64,000 bases of DNA from Nocardia altamirensis NBRC 108246. GTDB lineage: Bacteria > Actinomycetota > Actinomycetes > Mycobacteriales > Mycobacteriaceae. The stretch is taken from the NCBI RefSeq assembly GCF_001612685.1, contig NZ_BDAY01000024.1, forward strand, positions 1 to 64,000, read 5' to 3'. The position numbers were made by a program, and so were the translations under genes. This document shows positions 8,914 through 16,892 of the stretch, in pieces. The notes under the pieces were generated by a model. That model searched no databases. It saw nothing but the letters and a program-made list of their open reading frames with translations, and was not told the DNA's origin. How positions within the stretch are numbered: position 1 is the first letter of the stretch; each line of letters opens with the position of its first letter.

Positions 8914-9888
8914 TCATCGAGCCTCCTCGAATCCGGCTTCGGCGTACGCGGCGAGCGCAGCGTTGGAACGCTCGCGCACCGCGGCGACCAGCTCGGGCGG
9001 GCCGAGCACGGTGACGCCGGAGCCGAAGCCGAGCAGCAGTCGCGCCATCCAGTCCATGGTGGCGAACCGCATCGTCGCCTCCAGGCTGCCGTCCGGGTGC
9101 ACCGCGAGCCGATGCATTGGGTACTGATCGAGTACCCAAGCGTAGTCGGCGCGAATTCGCAAGCGGGCCAAGGGAACCGCAGGGTCGTCCTGGAACAGGT
9201 CGAGCGCGGCCGACTCCTCGCGAGCATGGCTCGGCGCCCTGGCCGGTTCGTCGAGCTCGGTCGCGCCCTCGATCCGGTCGAACCGGAACAGCCGAACGCC
9301 CTCGGCTTGCCTGCACCACGCCTGTAGGTAACTGTTGTTGTCCACCAAGACAATTCGAATCGGATCGACCACCCGCTCCGAGACGACGTCGCGGCTCGCC
9401 GAGTAGTAGACCAACCGCAACGCACGCTGCCTGGCCAGCGCCGAGCGGACCGTGGCGACGGCGGGCGCCTCGACCGGCGGCGTCCGCGCACCGTTCGGCT
9501 CGGGCACCGACCCACCGGCGATGGCCGATTCGATCTTGGCGATCGCCGCGTGCGCCGCGGTCGGGTCGACCATGCCCGGCATGTCGACGATCGACCGCAG
9601 CGCAACCAGCAGCGCGGTCGCCTCGGTGGAGGTCAGCCGCAGCGGACGATCGATGCCCGCGGAGAAGGTGACCTCGATGCTCTCCTCGGAGAACGACAGG
9701 TCGATCAGATCGCCCGGCCCATAGCCGGGCAGGCCGCACATCCAGAGCTGATTCAAATCGCTCATCAACTGTTTGGAGGTGACGCCGAGATCGGCGGCGG
9801 CCTCGACGGCGCTGATACCCGGATGTGCGATGAAGTACGGAATCATGTTGAGCAGCCGCGAAAGCCGAACGGAAAGCCGAGAATTCAC
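8914..9888 (-). CDS. pafC: WYL-domain transcriptional regulator PafC
   Basis: A 324-aa protein that forms a heterodimer with PafB. The N-terminal winged helix-turn-helix (about residues 1-60) includes SRLSVRLSRLLNMIPYF and SAVEAAADLGVT. A WYL-type effector domain occupies the middle (VDNNSYLQAWCRQAEGVRLFRFDRIE, about residues 175-205), followed by the WCX domain. In mycobacteria PafBC activates RecA-independent DNA-damage genes, acting with sigma-A; it is not needed for pupylation. The start is GTG at 9888, and its GTGA overlaps the pafB stop, so the two are translationally coupled and made in equal amounts. Confidence 0.95.
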   Translation of the reverse strand: MNSRLSVRLSRLLNMIPYFIAHPGISAVEAAADLGVTSKQLMSDLNQLWMCGLPGYGPGDLIDLSFSEESIEVTFSAGIDRPLRLTSTEATALLVALRSIVDMPGMVDPTAAHAAIAKIESAIAGGSVPEPNGARTPPVEAPAVATVRSALARQRALRLVYYSASRDVVSERVVDPIRIVLVDNNSYLQAWCRQAEGVRLFRFDRIEGATELDEPARAPSHAREESAALDLFQDDPAVPLARLRIRADYAWVLDQYPMHRLAVHPDGSLEATMRFATMDWMARLLLGFGSGVTVLGPPELVAAVRERSNAALAAYAEAGFEEAR

Positions 9889-10880
9889 GCGGTGACCTCC
9901 GTGCGGTCGAAGACCGAGCGTAATCGGGCGACCACATCGGTGCGCAGCTCGTCCGGGGCGAGTACGACCGCGTCGGGGCCGAGCCCGGTGATCAGCCGCG
10001 CCACCCAGTCGCGGGAACGGACCGGCAGCTCGATGATCGAACCGGCGCGGCCGCCGATGGTGCGCTCGCCGGTGACCTGGCCGATCCGGCGCAGCTCACG
10101 CCCGCGGCCGTCGGCCACCCACACGGTGGCGCTGCCGCTGACCGGCGCCGAGCTGGTGACCCGATCGACGATCGCGCGCACGTCGACACCGTCCGGTTTA
10201 CTCACCGCGTTCTCGGGTCCATACGGGGTGACGTCGTCGCCGATCCTGGACAGCCGGAAGCTGCGCACCGCGTCGCGATCCCGGTCGTGCCCGACCAGAT
10301 ACCAGCGGCCGTGATGCGTCACCACACCCCACGGCTCCACATCGCGCATCAGATAGGGGGCATTGATCGCGCCGCGATGCTCGAACCGCACCGCCTGCCC
10401 CGCGTCGATCGCGGCGAGCAGCTTGCCGAGCACCGGCTCCGAGCCGCGGGTACGCGCAGGCACCGCAGGCACCGACGCGACAGCGGCATCGGTTTCCACG
10501 TGAATGCCCGCCGCGCGCAACTTGAGCAGCGCACCCTCCGCGGCCGCGGCCAGCTCCGGCGACTCCCACATCTGTACGGCGACCGCGACGGCGGCCGCCT
10601 CCTCGTCACTCAAATCGATCTCGGGCAGCTCGTAGGCGTCCCGGTTGATCCGATAACCCTCGACCGTCGAGTACCGGCTCACCGGCCCGATCTCCAGGGG
10701 AATGCCCAGGTCGCGCAGCTCGTTCTTGTCTCGCTCGAACATCCGGCTGAATGCCTCGTCGCTGGCGGACTCCTCGTACCCCGCGACGCTGTCCCGGATC
10801 CGCTCCGCGGTCAGGAACTGCCGGGTCGACAGCAGCGCGATGACCAGATTCATCAGCCGCTCGACCTTGGATATCGCCAC
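9885..10880 (-). CDS. pafB: WYL-domain transcriptional regulator PafB
   Basis: A 331-aa partner of PafC. The GTG at 10880 is chosen because the protein then starts AISKVERLMNLVIALLSTR, which aligns with the mycobacterial PafB N-terminus; the 28 codons upstream are Arg-rich and not conserved. The winged-HTH is in residues 1-65, with FSRMFERDKNELRDLGIP the recognition region. The WYL domain lies around GVVTHHGRWYLVGHDRDRDAVRSFRLSRI (about residues 195-225), with Trp-Tyr-Leu at its core, and a C-terminal WCX domain follows. It works as a DNA-damage-response activator with PafC. Upstream on the other strand is an unrelated small gene. Confidence 0.96.
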   Translation of the reverse strand: MAISKVERLMNLVIALLSTRQFLTAERIRDSVAGYEESASDEAFSRMFERDKNELRDLGIPLEIGPVSRYSTVEGYRINRDAYELPEIDLSDEEAAAVAVAVQMWESPELAAAAEGALLKLRAAGIHVETDAAVASVPAVPARTRGSEPVLGKLLAAIDAGQAVRFEHRGAINAPYLMRDVEPWGVVTHHGRWYLVGHDRDRDAVRSFRLSRIGDDVTPYGPENAVSKPDGVDVRAIVDRVTSSAPVSGSATVWVADGRGRELRRIGQVTGERTIGGRAGSIIELPVRSRDWVARLITGLGPDAVVLAPDELRTDVVARLRSVFDRTEVTA

Positions 10881-10992
10881 CCGATAGAGGGTAATCGGCC
10901 GCGCACCCCCCGTGCGCGTCGGCGCGCGTTTCACTCGACCATATGTGCGTGCCCACCCTGTCACGCAGGCCCGTCACGGCAGAATTGGCACC

Positions 10993-11286
10993 ATGATCAT
11001 CGCTTTCTCCGTGTCCCCGCTCGGCACCGGCGTCGATGTCGGACGCGCTGTCGCCGAAGCCGTCCGGGTGGTGCGCGCCAGCGGCCTGCCGAATCGCACC
11101 GACGCCATGTTCACCACCCTCGAGGGCGAATGGGATGAGGTCATGGCCGTCGTCAAGCAAGCCACCGACGCGATCCTCGCAGTCGCCCCCCGCTGCAGCC
11201 TCGTCCTGAAGGCCGACATCCGCCCCGGCGTCACCGACGCCATGACCTCGAAAGTCGAAACCGTCGAACGCTACCTCGCCGAGTGA
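10993..11286 (+). CDS. MTH1187-family thiamine-binding protein (UPF0045/DUF77)
   Basis: A 97-aa protein with the ferredoxin-like fold of the MTH1187/YkoF group. Visible landmarks are the start MIIAFSVSPLGTG, the turn LPNRTDAMFTTLEGEWDEVMAVV, and the end RPGVTDAMTSKVETVERYL, all characteristic. Family members bind thiamine or HMP-like ligands as tetramers, although the physiological role is poorly known. The ATG at 10993 is preceded at 6 nt by AGAATT, so the mRNA may be leaderless. It sits in the gap between pafB and pafA, on the opposite strand from all its neighbours. Confidence 0.85.
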   Translation: MIIAFSVSPLGTGVDVGRAVAEAVRVVRASGLPNRTDAMFTTLEGEWDEVMAVVKQATDAILAVAPRCSLVLKADIRPGVTDAMTSKVETVERYLAE

Positions 11287-11344
11287 GCTCTACTCGGCAA
11301 CCGGCCTCGGCCAGGCGCTCACAGTGGCAGCGTTTCGGCGGAAC

Positions 11345-11406
11345 CACAGAGGGTTCATACGGTTCACAAAGGTTGCAGGGTTTGTGAACCGTACAGACAC
11401 TCTGTG
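11345..11406. terminator. Nested inverted repeat between convergent genes
   Basis: Inner arms are perfect over 13 bp: TACGGTTCACAAA (11358-11370) and TTTGTGAACCGTA (11381-11393) around a 10-nt loop. Outer arms CACAGAG (11345-11351) and CTCTGTG (11400-11406) also pair. It separates the 3' ends of the MTH1187-type gene and the ribbon-helix-helix gene, so a bidirectional terminator is likely. It lacks a T-tract, and the length and symmetry would also suit a protein-binding site. Confidence 0.6.
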
Positions 11407-11409
11407 AGA

Positions 11410-11580
11410 TCAACTGAAGGGGTGCGGATTTCGGCGTCCGGGCTCCGCGACCGGCCGCCGCGCGAGCTCTATGAAGTGTTGCCGCAGGTAGTCGGACAAG
11501 GACCTGCCTGCCTCAGCCGCGCAACGGCGCAGAATCACTACGTCTTCGTCCGGGATATCCCGGATCCGGAAAGTAACCAT
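11410..11580 (-). CDS. Small ribbon-helix-helix protein (FitA/VapB-antitoxin-like), orphan
   Basis: A 56-aa protein starting at ATG 11580. The opening VTFRIRDIPDEDVVILRRCA, then AGRSLSDYLRQHFIELA, matches the short beta strand plus two-helix RHH fold of FitA/VapB antitoxins (compare the family pattern IQIRDVPEDVHxxLKxRAAxxGxSLSDYLxxEL). The C-terminal tail is short and Pro/Arg-rich. No PIN-domain toxin follows: the downstream DNA is the inverted repeat at 11345-11406 and then a convergent gene. It begins 43 nt after the pafA stop codon but has its own TAGATA -10 element 6 nt before the ATG. It is probably a DNA-binding protein or the leftover half of a toxin-antitoxin pair. Confidence 0.75.
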   Translation of the reverse strand: MVTFRIRDIPDEDVVILRRCAAEAGRSLSDYLRQHFIELARRPVAEPGRRNPHPFS

Positions 11581-11585
11581 CAGCG

Positions 11586-11597
11586 ATATCTAACAGC
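11586..11597 (-). promoter_or_regulatory. Leaderless promoter of the RHH gene
   Basis: On the minus strand TAGATA lies 6 nt before the ATG at 11580, and GATATCGCTG / GATATAGCTG form a near-perfect direct repeat here, a plausible autoregulatory operator. Positions are approximate. Confidence 0.5.
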
Positions 11598-11623
11598 TAT
11601 ATCCGGAACCGGGACAGCGTTTC

Positions 11624-12982
11624 CTACATCGAGGCGATGAGTCGATCCACGCGCTCATCGACGGAACGGAACGGGTCCTTGCAGAGGACCGTGCGTTGGG
11701 CCTGGTCGTTCAGCTTCAGGTGGACCCAGTCGACGGTGAAGTCGCGGCCTGCCTCCTGGGCGGCGGTGATGAAGTCGCCGCGGAGTTTGGCGCGGGTGGT
11801 TTGGGGCGGGGTGTCGACGGCGGCGTCGACGGCCTCGTCCTCGGTGATCCGCTTGGCCAGGCCCTTGCGCTGCAGCAGGTCGAAGACGCCGCGGCCGCGC
11901 TTGATGTCGTGGTAGGCCAGGTCGAGCTGGGCGATCTTCGGGTCGGACAGCTCCATGCCGTAGCGGTCCTGGTAGCGCTGGAACAGCTTGCGCTTGATCA
12001 CCCAGTCGATCTCGGTGTCGACCTTGGCGAAGTCCTGCGCCTCGACCGCGTCGAGGGTGCGGCCCCACAGGTCGACGACCTGGTCGATCTGCGGATCCCG
12101 GTCCCGGTTACGCAGGTGCTCGACCGCGCGTGCGTAGTACTCACGCTGGATGTCGAGCGCGCTGGCCTGCCGTCCGCCTGCCAGGCGGACCGGCCTGCGA
12201 CCGGTCAGATCGTGGCTGACCTCGCGGATGGCCCGAATCGGGTTGTCCAGCGCGAAATCACGGAACGAGACACCAGCCTCGATCATCTCCAGCACCAGGG
12301 CTGCGGTGCCGACCTTGAGCATGGTGGTGGTCTCGGACATGTTCGAGTCGCCGACGATGACGTGCAGGCGACGGTACTTCTCCGCGTCCGCGTGCGGCTC
12401 GTCGCGGGTGTTGATGATCGGCCGCGAGCGCGTGGTCGCGGACGAGACACCCTCCCAGATGTGCTCGGCCCGCTGCGACAGGCAGAACGTGGCCGCCTTC
12501 GGCGTCTGCAGGATCTTGCCGGCACCGCAGATCAACTGGCGGGTGACCAGGAACGGCAGCAGCACATCGGAGATCCTGGAGAACTCCCCTGCGCGCACGA
12601 CGAGGAAGTTCTCGTGGCAGCCGTAGGAGTTGCCCGCGGAGTCGGTGTTGTTCTTGAACAGGTAGATGTCGCCGCCGATGCCTTCTTCGGCGAGACGCTG
12701 CTCGGCGTCGATCAGCAACTCTTCGAGGACCCGCTCGCCCGCGCGGTCGTGGGTCACCAGTTGGTGCAGGCTGTCGCATTCGGCAGTCGCGTACTCCGGG
12801 TGCGACCCGACATCGAGGTAGAGCCGAGCACCGTTGCGGAGGAACACGTTCGAGCTACGGCCCCAGGACACCACCCGGCGAAACAGGTACCGGGCTACCT
12901 CGTCGGGGGACAGCCGACGGTGACCGTGGAAGGTGCATGTCACACCGAACTCGGTCTCGATCCCCATGATTCGTCGCTGCAC
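11624..12982 (-). CDS. pafA: Pup-protein ligase PafA
   Basis: A 452-aa ATP-dependent ligase that joins the C-terminal glutamate of Pup to substrate lysines. The glutamine-synthetase-like fold starts with MGIETE, in which Glu9 is the metal/ATP ligand. Asp57 in RLYLDVGSHPEY is the catalytic base, at exactly the M. tuberculosis position. KNNTDSAGNSYGCHEN and INTRDEPHAD are further signature stretches. The start is GTG at 12982, giving the standard MQRRIMGIE N-terminus; TAATGT lies 7 nt upstream, so the transcript may be leaderless. It is separated from prcA by 199 bp containing a hairpin, so it is probably transcribed separately from the proteasome operon. Confidence 0.98.
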   Translation of the reverse strand: MQRRIMGIETEFGVTCTFHGHRRLSPDEVARYLFRRVVSWGRSSNVFLRNGARLYLDVGSHPEYATAECDSLHQLVTHDRAGERVLEELLIDAEQRLAEEGIGGDIYLFKNNTDSAGNSYGCHENFLVVRAGEFSRISDVLLPFLVTRQLICGAGKILQTPKAATFCLSQRAEHIWEGVSSATTRSRPIINTRDEPHADAEKYRRLHVIVGDSNMSETTTMLKVGTAALVLEMIEAGVSFRDFALDNPIRAIREVSHDLTGRRPVRLAGGRQASALDIQREYYARAVEHLRNRDRDPQIDQVVDLWGRTLDAVEAQDFAKVDTEIDWVIKRKLFQRYQDRYGMELSDPKIAQLDLAYHDIKRGRGVFDLLQRKGLAKRITEDEAVDAAVDTPPQTTRAKLRGDFITAAQEAGRDFTVDWVHLKLNDQAQRTVLCKDPFRSVDERVDRLIASM

Positions 12983-13110
12983 ACTATCGACATTACAGCC
13001 ATGTCATGCGCTTGCGTGGGCTGCTGACAACACGAACGCATACGTCTTCACAACGATTCGGTCCGGCATACCGGACATGCGGGATGAATCGCCTCGTCGC
13101 AGGCGCAGTT

Positions 13111-13162
13111 CGGGCCCGGGTCCAGGCGTCCGCAACTTGCGCAACGCCCCTACCCGGGCCCG
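13111..13162 (-). terminator. Hairpin downstream of prcA
   Basis: Perfect 11-bp arms CGGGCCCGGGT (13111-13121) and ACCCGGGCCCG (13152-13162) enclose a 30-nt loop that can itself pair. It lies just past the prcA stop (13182) and before pafA, so it fits a transcription end for dop-pup-prcBA. No T-tract is visible. Confidence 0.55.
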
Positions 13163-13181
13163 ATACTTTGCTGCCGGTTGG

Positions 13182-13949
13182 CTACTCCGCTTCCGGAGTC
13201 TCCGCGGCGGGTTCCTCCGCCTTGGCCTTGCCCTTCTTGACCGGGTTGAGCAGCTGTTCCAGCGCGGAATTGGTGACCCGGCGGAACGCCCGCCGTGGCC
13301 GCGCCTGCTCCAGCGCGGCGACCTCGAGCGAACTCACGCCGAGCACCCGCTTTTCCTTCTCCGCACCCTCGGGAACGCCTGCCTGCAGCGCCTGCACCGC
13401 GACCCGCAGTGCGCCTGCGAGATCGAGACCGGGCTTGTAGGAGGCCTTCAACGCGGTGAGGATCGGCTCGGTCGTGCCGCCCATCACCACGTACTCGCGC
13501 TCGTCGACGATCGAGCCGTCGAAGGTGATCCGGTACAGCACCGACGTCGGCGTCTGCTCCGGGTAGCCCACCTCCGCCACACAGATCTCCACCTCGTAGG
13601 GCTTGAGCTGATCGGTGAAGATCGAGCCGAGCACCTGGGCGTAGGCGTTGGCCAATGCCCGACCGGTCACATCGCGGCGGTCGTACTGATAGCCGCGAAT
13701 GTCGGCCTGCAGAATGCCGCTGCGGCGCAGATTCTCGAACTCGTTGTATTTGCCGACCGCGGCGAAACCGACCCGGTCGTAGAGCTCACTCACCTTGTGC
13801 AGCGTCGCGGACGGGTTCTCCGCAACGAACAGCACACCCTTGTCGTACACCAGCACCACAACGCTGCGACCCCGAGCGATGCCCTTGCGGGCGAGCTCGG
13901 TCTTGTCGCGCATGATCTGCTCGGCCGACGCGTAATACGGCAGTGTCAT
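13182..13949 (-). CDS. prcA: 20S proteasome alpha subunit
   Basis: A 255-aa subunit of the outer heptameric rings that forms the gate and docks the ATPase. The N-terminal MTLPYYASAEQIMRDKTELARKGIARG segment is the alpha-subunit gating and H0-helix region, and the conserved YDRVGFAAVGKYNEFENLRR segment follows. There is no N-terminal Thr nucleophile or propeptide. The C-terminal tail from about residue 230 is Lys/Glu/Pro-rich and disordered. The ATG at 13949 has AGAGGGG upstream. It lies 73 nt after prcB, more than the close coupling seen in M. tuberculosis, and the gap contains a short GC-rich pairing (CCCCTC/GAGGGG). Confidence 0.97.
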   Translation of the reverse strand: MTLPYYASAEQIMRDKTELARKGIARGRSVVVLVYDKGVLFVAENPSATLHKVSELYDRVGFAAVGKYNEFENLRRSGILQADIRGYQYDRRDVTGRALANAYAQVLGSIFTDQLKPYEVEICVAEVGYPEQTPTSVLYRITFDGSIVDEREYVVMGGTTEPILTALKASYKPGLDLAGALRVAVQALQAGVPEGAEKEKRVLGVSSLEVAALEQARPRRAFRRVTNSALEQLLNPVKKGKAKAEEPAAETPEAE

Positions 13950-14022
13950 GCTGTGCCCCTCTTCGCATGCCCGAGGGGCCCTACGTGGTTACGCAGGCTG
14001 CCTCCTCCGGGCCCTGACCCGG

Positions 14023-14883
14023 TCATGCGGTGGCACTCCCTTCCTCAGCCGCCTGGCGGTCCGCGACGATCCCACGGGCGATCGCCTCCAGCCGGTCGTC
14101 GGTCACCTCGACCGCGCCTTCGGCGTCGATGGTGATCGCCGTCGGGTAGATCCCGCGCAGCAGATCGGGACCGCCGGTGGCGGTGTCGTCGTCGGCCGCG
14201 TCGACCAGCGACTCGACGGCGATGCGCAACGCGCGCTCCTGATCAATTCCCTTGGCATACAACTTCTTCAGCGCGGACTTGGCGAAGACCGAACCCGATC
14301 CCACCGCGGCGTAACCGAACCGCTCCTCGCTGCGTCCACCCACCACATCGAACGACACGATGCGGCCCACTTTGTCCTGATCGGTGGCGTTCGGGTCGAA
14401 ACCGACCAGCATCGGCACCACCGCCAGGCCCTGCAGGGCCGCGGGCAAGTTCTCGCGCACCATCTTCGACAGCTTGTTGGCCTTGCCGTCGAAAGTCAGG
14501 GGCACGCCCTCGAGCTTCTCGTAATGCTCCAGCTCTACCGCGAAGATCCGCACCATCTCGACAGCCATGCCCGCGGTGCCTGCGATGCCCGCCGCGGAGT
14601 AGCTGTCGGTGATGTAGACCTTCTCGATGTCCCTGCTGGCCAACAGGTTTCCCTGCGTGGCCCGCCGGTCACCCGCGATGAGCACACCACCGCGGTAGCT
14701 CACCGCGACGATCGTGGTGCCGTGCGGTGCGATGTCCTTCGCGGACGTCGCACCGAGCCCTGCGCCGTCGATCGTGCCGAACTTGTTGCCTGGCAACATG
14801 TCCGGTGCGTGCATACGGAGGTATTCGGAGAAGGACGAGAGGGCGTACCCCAGGTGGAGACGCGAGGGGTCACCTACTGTCAC
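14023..14883 (-). CDS. prcB: 20S proteasome beta subunit
   Basis: A 286-aa catalytic subunit. Residues 1-55 form a propeptide. Autocleavage in HG/TTIVAVSY would expose Thr56 as the N-terminal nucleophile, and the active-site partners follow in GVLIAGDRRAT (Asp and Arg/Lys region) and the SAAGIAGTAGMA loop. It assembles into the two inner rings of the 20S core. The start is GTG at 14883, whose GTGA overlaps the pup stop codon, so beta-subunit synthesis is coupled to Pup. Confidence 0.97.
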   Translation of the reverse strand: MTVGDPSRLHLGYALSSFSEYLRMHAPDMLPGNKFGTIDGAGLGATSAKDIAPHGTTIVAVSYRGGVLIAGDRRATQGNLLASRDIEKVYITDSYSAAGIAGTAGMAVEMVRIFAVELEHYEKLEGVPLTFDGKANKLSKMVRENLPAALQGLAVVPMLVGFDPNATDQDKVGRIVSFDVVGGRSEERFGYAAVGSGSVFAKSALKKLYAKGIDQERALRIAVESLVDAADDDTATGGPDLLRGIYPTAITIDAEGAVEVTDDRLEAIARGIVADRQAAEEGSATA

Positions 14884-15074
14884 TGGCCGCCTTTCTGAAC
14901 ATACGCACGGACGAAGTCTTCGGCGTTCTCCTCGAGCACATCATCGATCTCGTCGAGCAGGTCGTCGGTTTCCTCCGCAAGCTTCTCGCGGCGCTCCTGA
15001 CCGGCGGCGTCTACACCGTCCGGGCCCTCATCCTCGTCGCCGCCCCCGGCGCGCTTGGTCTGCTCTTGTGCCAT
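14880..15074 (-). CDS. pup: Prokaryotic ubiquitin-like protein Pup
   Basis: A 64-aa intrinsically disordered, acidic protein. The central helix-forming region (about residues 28-58, KLAEETDDLLDEIDDVLEEN) binds the Mpa coiled coil. The C-terminus is GGQ, so Dop must deamidate the final Gln to Glu before PafA can use it. Length and ending match the mycobacterial protein. A GAGGAGG ribosome site lies 9 nt before the ATG. It overlaps prcB by 4 bp and follows dop by 162 bp. Confidence 0.98.
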   Translation of the reverse strand: MAQEQTKRAGGGDEDEGPDGVDAAGQERREKLAEETDDLLDEIDDVLEENAEDFVRAYVQKGGQ

Positions 15075-15236
15075 GGCAGCCGACCTCCTCTGTCCTCATC
15101 ATGACCGGAGCTCAATTTTCGAGCACGGCTCCGATCATGAGCAATGTCCGTGCCCGTCCTTCAACACTACCCAGCCTCCCCGACACCATGTCGTATTCCG
15201 TACGGATATGGAATCGAGTCGGTACCGGGCAGTTGA

Positions 15237-16736
15237 TCAGGTTGTGAGCTGTTCCACAAGGTCTGCGGCGGTGGTCACACCGTCGAGCAACTTGCCGACA
15301 TGCGCCTTTGTGCCGCGCCTCGGCTCGAGCGTCGGGATGCGCACCAGCGAATCGCCGCCGAGGTCGAAGATCACCGAATCCCAGCTCGCCGCCGCGATAT
15401 CGGCGCCGAACCGGCGCAGGCATTCGCCACGGAAATAGGCCCTGGTGTCGGTGGGCGGGTTGGTCATCGCGTCGAGCACCTGCTGCTCGGTGACCAGCCG
15501 CTTCATCGAGCCACGGGCCACCAGGCGGTTGTAGAGGCCCTTGTCCAGCCGCACGTCGGAGTACTGCAGATCCATCAGGTGCAGCTTCGGCGCCGCCCAG
15601 CCGAGGCCCTCGCGCTGGCGCATGCCCTCGAGCAGGCGCAGCTTGGCAGGCCAGTCGAGCAGGCTCGCGCATTCCATCGGGTCGCGCTCGAGCAGATCGA
15701 GCACCATCGCCCAGTTCTCGATGATGTCCTGGACCCGCTTGTCGTCGTTGCCGGTGCGGTCGACGAACTTGATCACCCGATCCAGGTAGACCCGTTGCAG
15801 GGCAAGCCCGGTGAGCTCGCGGCCGTCGGTGAGCGCGACGGTGGCACGCAGGGTCGGGTCGTGACTGATCGTGTGCACGGCGGTGACCGGGCGGGCCAGC
15901 TGCAGATCGGACAGATCTTCGCCGGCCTCGATCAGGTCGAGCACCAGCGCGGTCGTGCCGACCTTGAGGTAGGTGGACATCTCGGCGAGGTTGGCGTCGC
16001 CGATGATGACGTGCAGCCTGCGGTACTTGTCCGCGTCGGCGTGCGGCTCGTCGCGGGTGTTGATGATGCCGCGCTTCAGCGTGGTCTCCAGGCCGACCTC
16101 GACCTCGATGTAGTCGGCACGCTGGGACAGCTGGAAACCCGCGTGGTCACCGGACTGGCCGATGCCGACCCGGCCGGACCCGGTGATCACCTGACGCGAA
16201 ACGAAGAACGGCGTCAGGCCGAGGATGATCTGGTTGAACGGGGTGTCGCGGCTCATCAGGTAGTTCTCGTGGGTGCCGTAGGAGGCGCCCTTGCCGTCGA
16301 CGTTGTTCTTGTACAGCTGCAGACGCGGGGCGCCTGGCACGCTCGACGCGTGCCGCGCGGCGGCCTCCATCACCCGCTCGCCCGCCTTGTCCCAGATGAC
16401 CGCGTCCAGCGGGTCGGTGACCTCCGGTGCGGAGTACTCGGGGTGCGCGTGGTCGACGTAGAGGCGGGCGCCGTTGGTCAGGATCATGTTCGCCGCGCCG
16501 ACCTCGTCGGCGTCGATCACCGGGGCAGGCCCGTTCATCCGGCTCAGATCGAAGCCGCGCGCGTCGCGCAGCGGCGACTCCACCTCGTAATCCCAGCGAG
16601 TGCGTTTCGCCCGCGGCACACCCTCCGCCGCGGCGTAGGCGAGCACGGCCTGCGTTGAGGTGAGGATCGGGTTGGCCGACGGCTCGGTTGGGGTCGAAAT
16701 GCCGTACTCGACCTCGATTCCGATGATGCGCTGCAT
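15237..16736 (-). CDS. dop: Pup deamidase/depupylase Dop
   Basis: A 499-aa paralogue of PafA that deamidates Pup and removes it from substrates. Glu8/Glu10 in IGIEVEYG bind ATP/metal. Asp95 in RLYVDHAHPEY is the catalytic residue, at the known position. The Dop-specific loop lies in residues about 37-75 (AEGVPRAKRTRWDYEVESP onwards). KNNVDGKGASYGTHEN and INTRDEPHADADKYRRLH are conserved with PafA. ATG at 16736. It is the first gene of the dop-pup-prcB-prcA string. The next gene upstream is divergent, and mpa, usually near, lies 46 kb away. Confidence 0.98.
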   Translation of the reverse strand: MQRIIGIEVEYGISTPTEPSANPILTSTQAVLAYAAAEGVPRAKRTRWDYEVESPLRDARGFDLSRMNGPAPVIDADEVGAANMILTNGARLYVDHAHPEYSAPEVTDPLDAVIWDKAGERVMEAAARHASSVPGAPRLQLYKNNVDGKGASYGTHENYLMSRDTPFNQIILGLTPFFVSRQVITGSGRVGIGQSGDHAGFQLSQRADYIEVEVGLETTLKRGIINTRDEPHADADKYRRLHVIIGDANLAEMSTYLKVGTTALVLDLIEAGEDLSDLQLARPVTAVHTISHDPTLRATVALTDGRELTGLALQRVYLDRVIKFVDRTGNDDKRVQDIIENWAMVLDLLERDPMECASLLDWPAKLRLLEGMRQREGLGWAAPKLHLMDLQYSDVRLDKGLYNRLVARGSMKRLVTEQQVLDAMTNPPTDTRAYFRGECLRRFGADIAAASWDSVIFDLGGDSLVRIPTLEPRRGTKAHVGKLLDGVTTAADLVEQLTT

Positions 16737-16892
16737 GGGTCGAGCCTATCGGTCACCTCGAACGGTGTCCGTCGGCAGCCTGCGCCGCGCGCGGCGCGGG
16801 GTGGCATTCATACCTTTGGGCTTTCGAATTCATACCGCCGGTGGTACTTCCGGAGGACCTGTCCGGCCTCGGGGAGAGGCGATAGTCGACCC

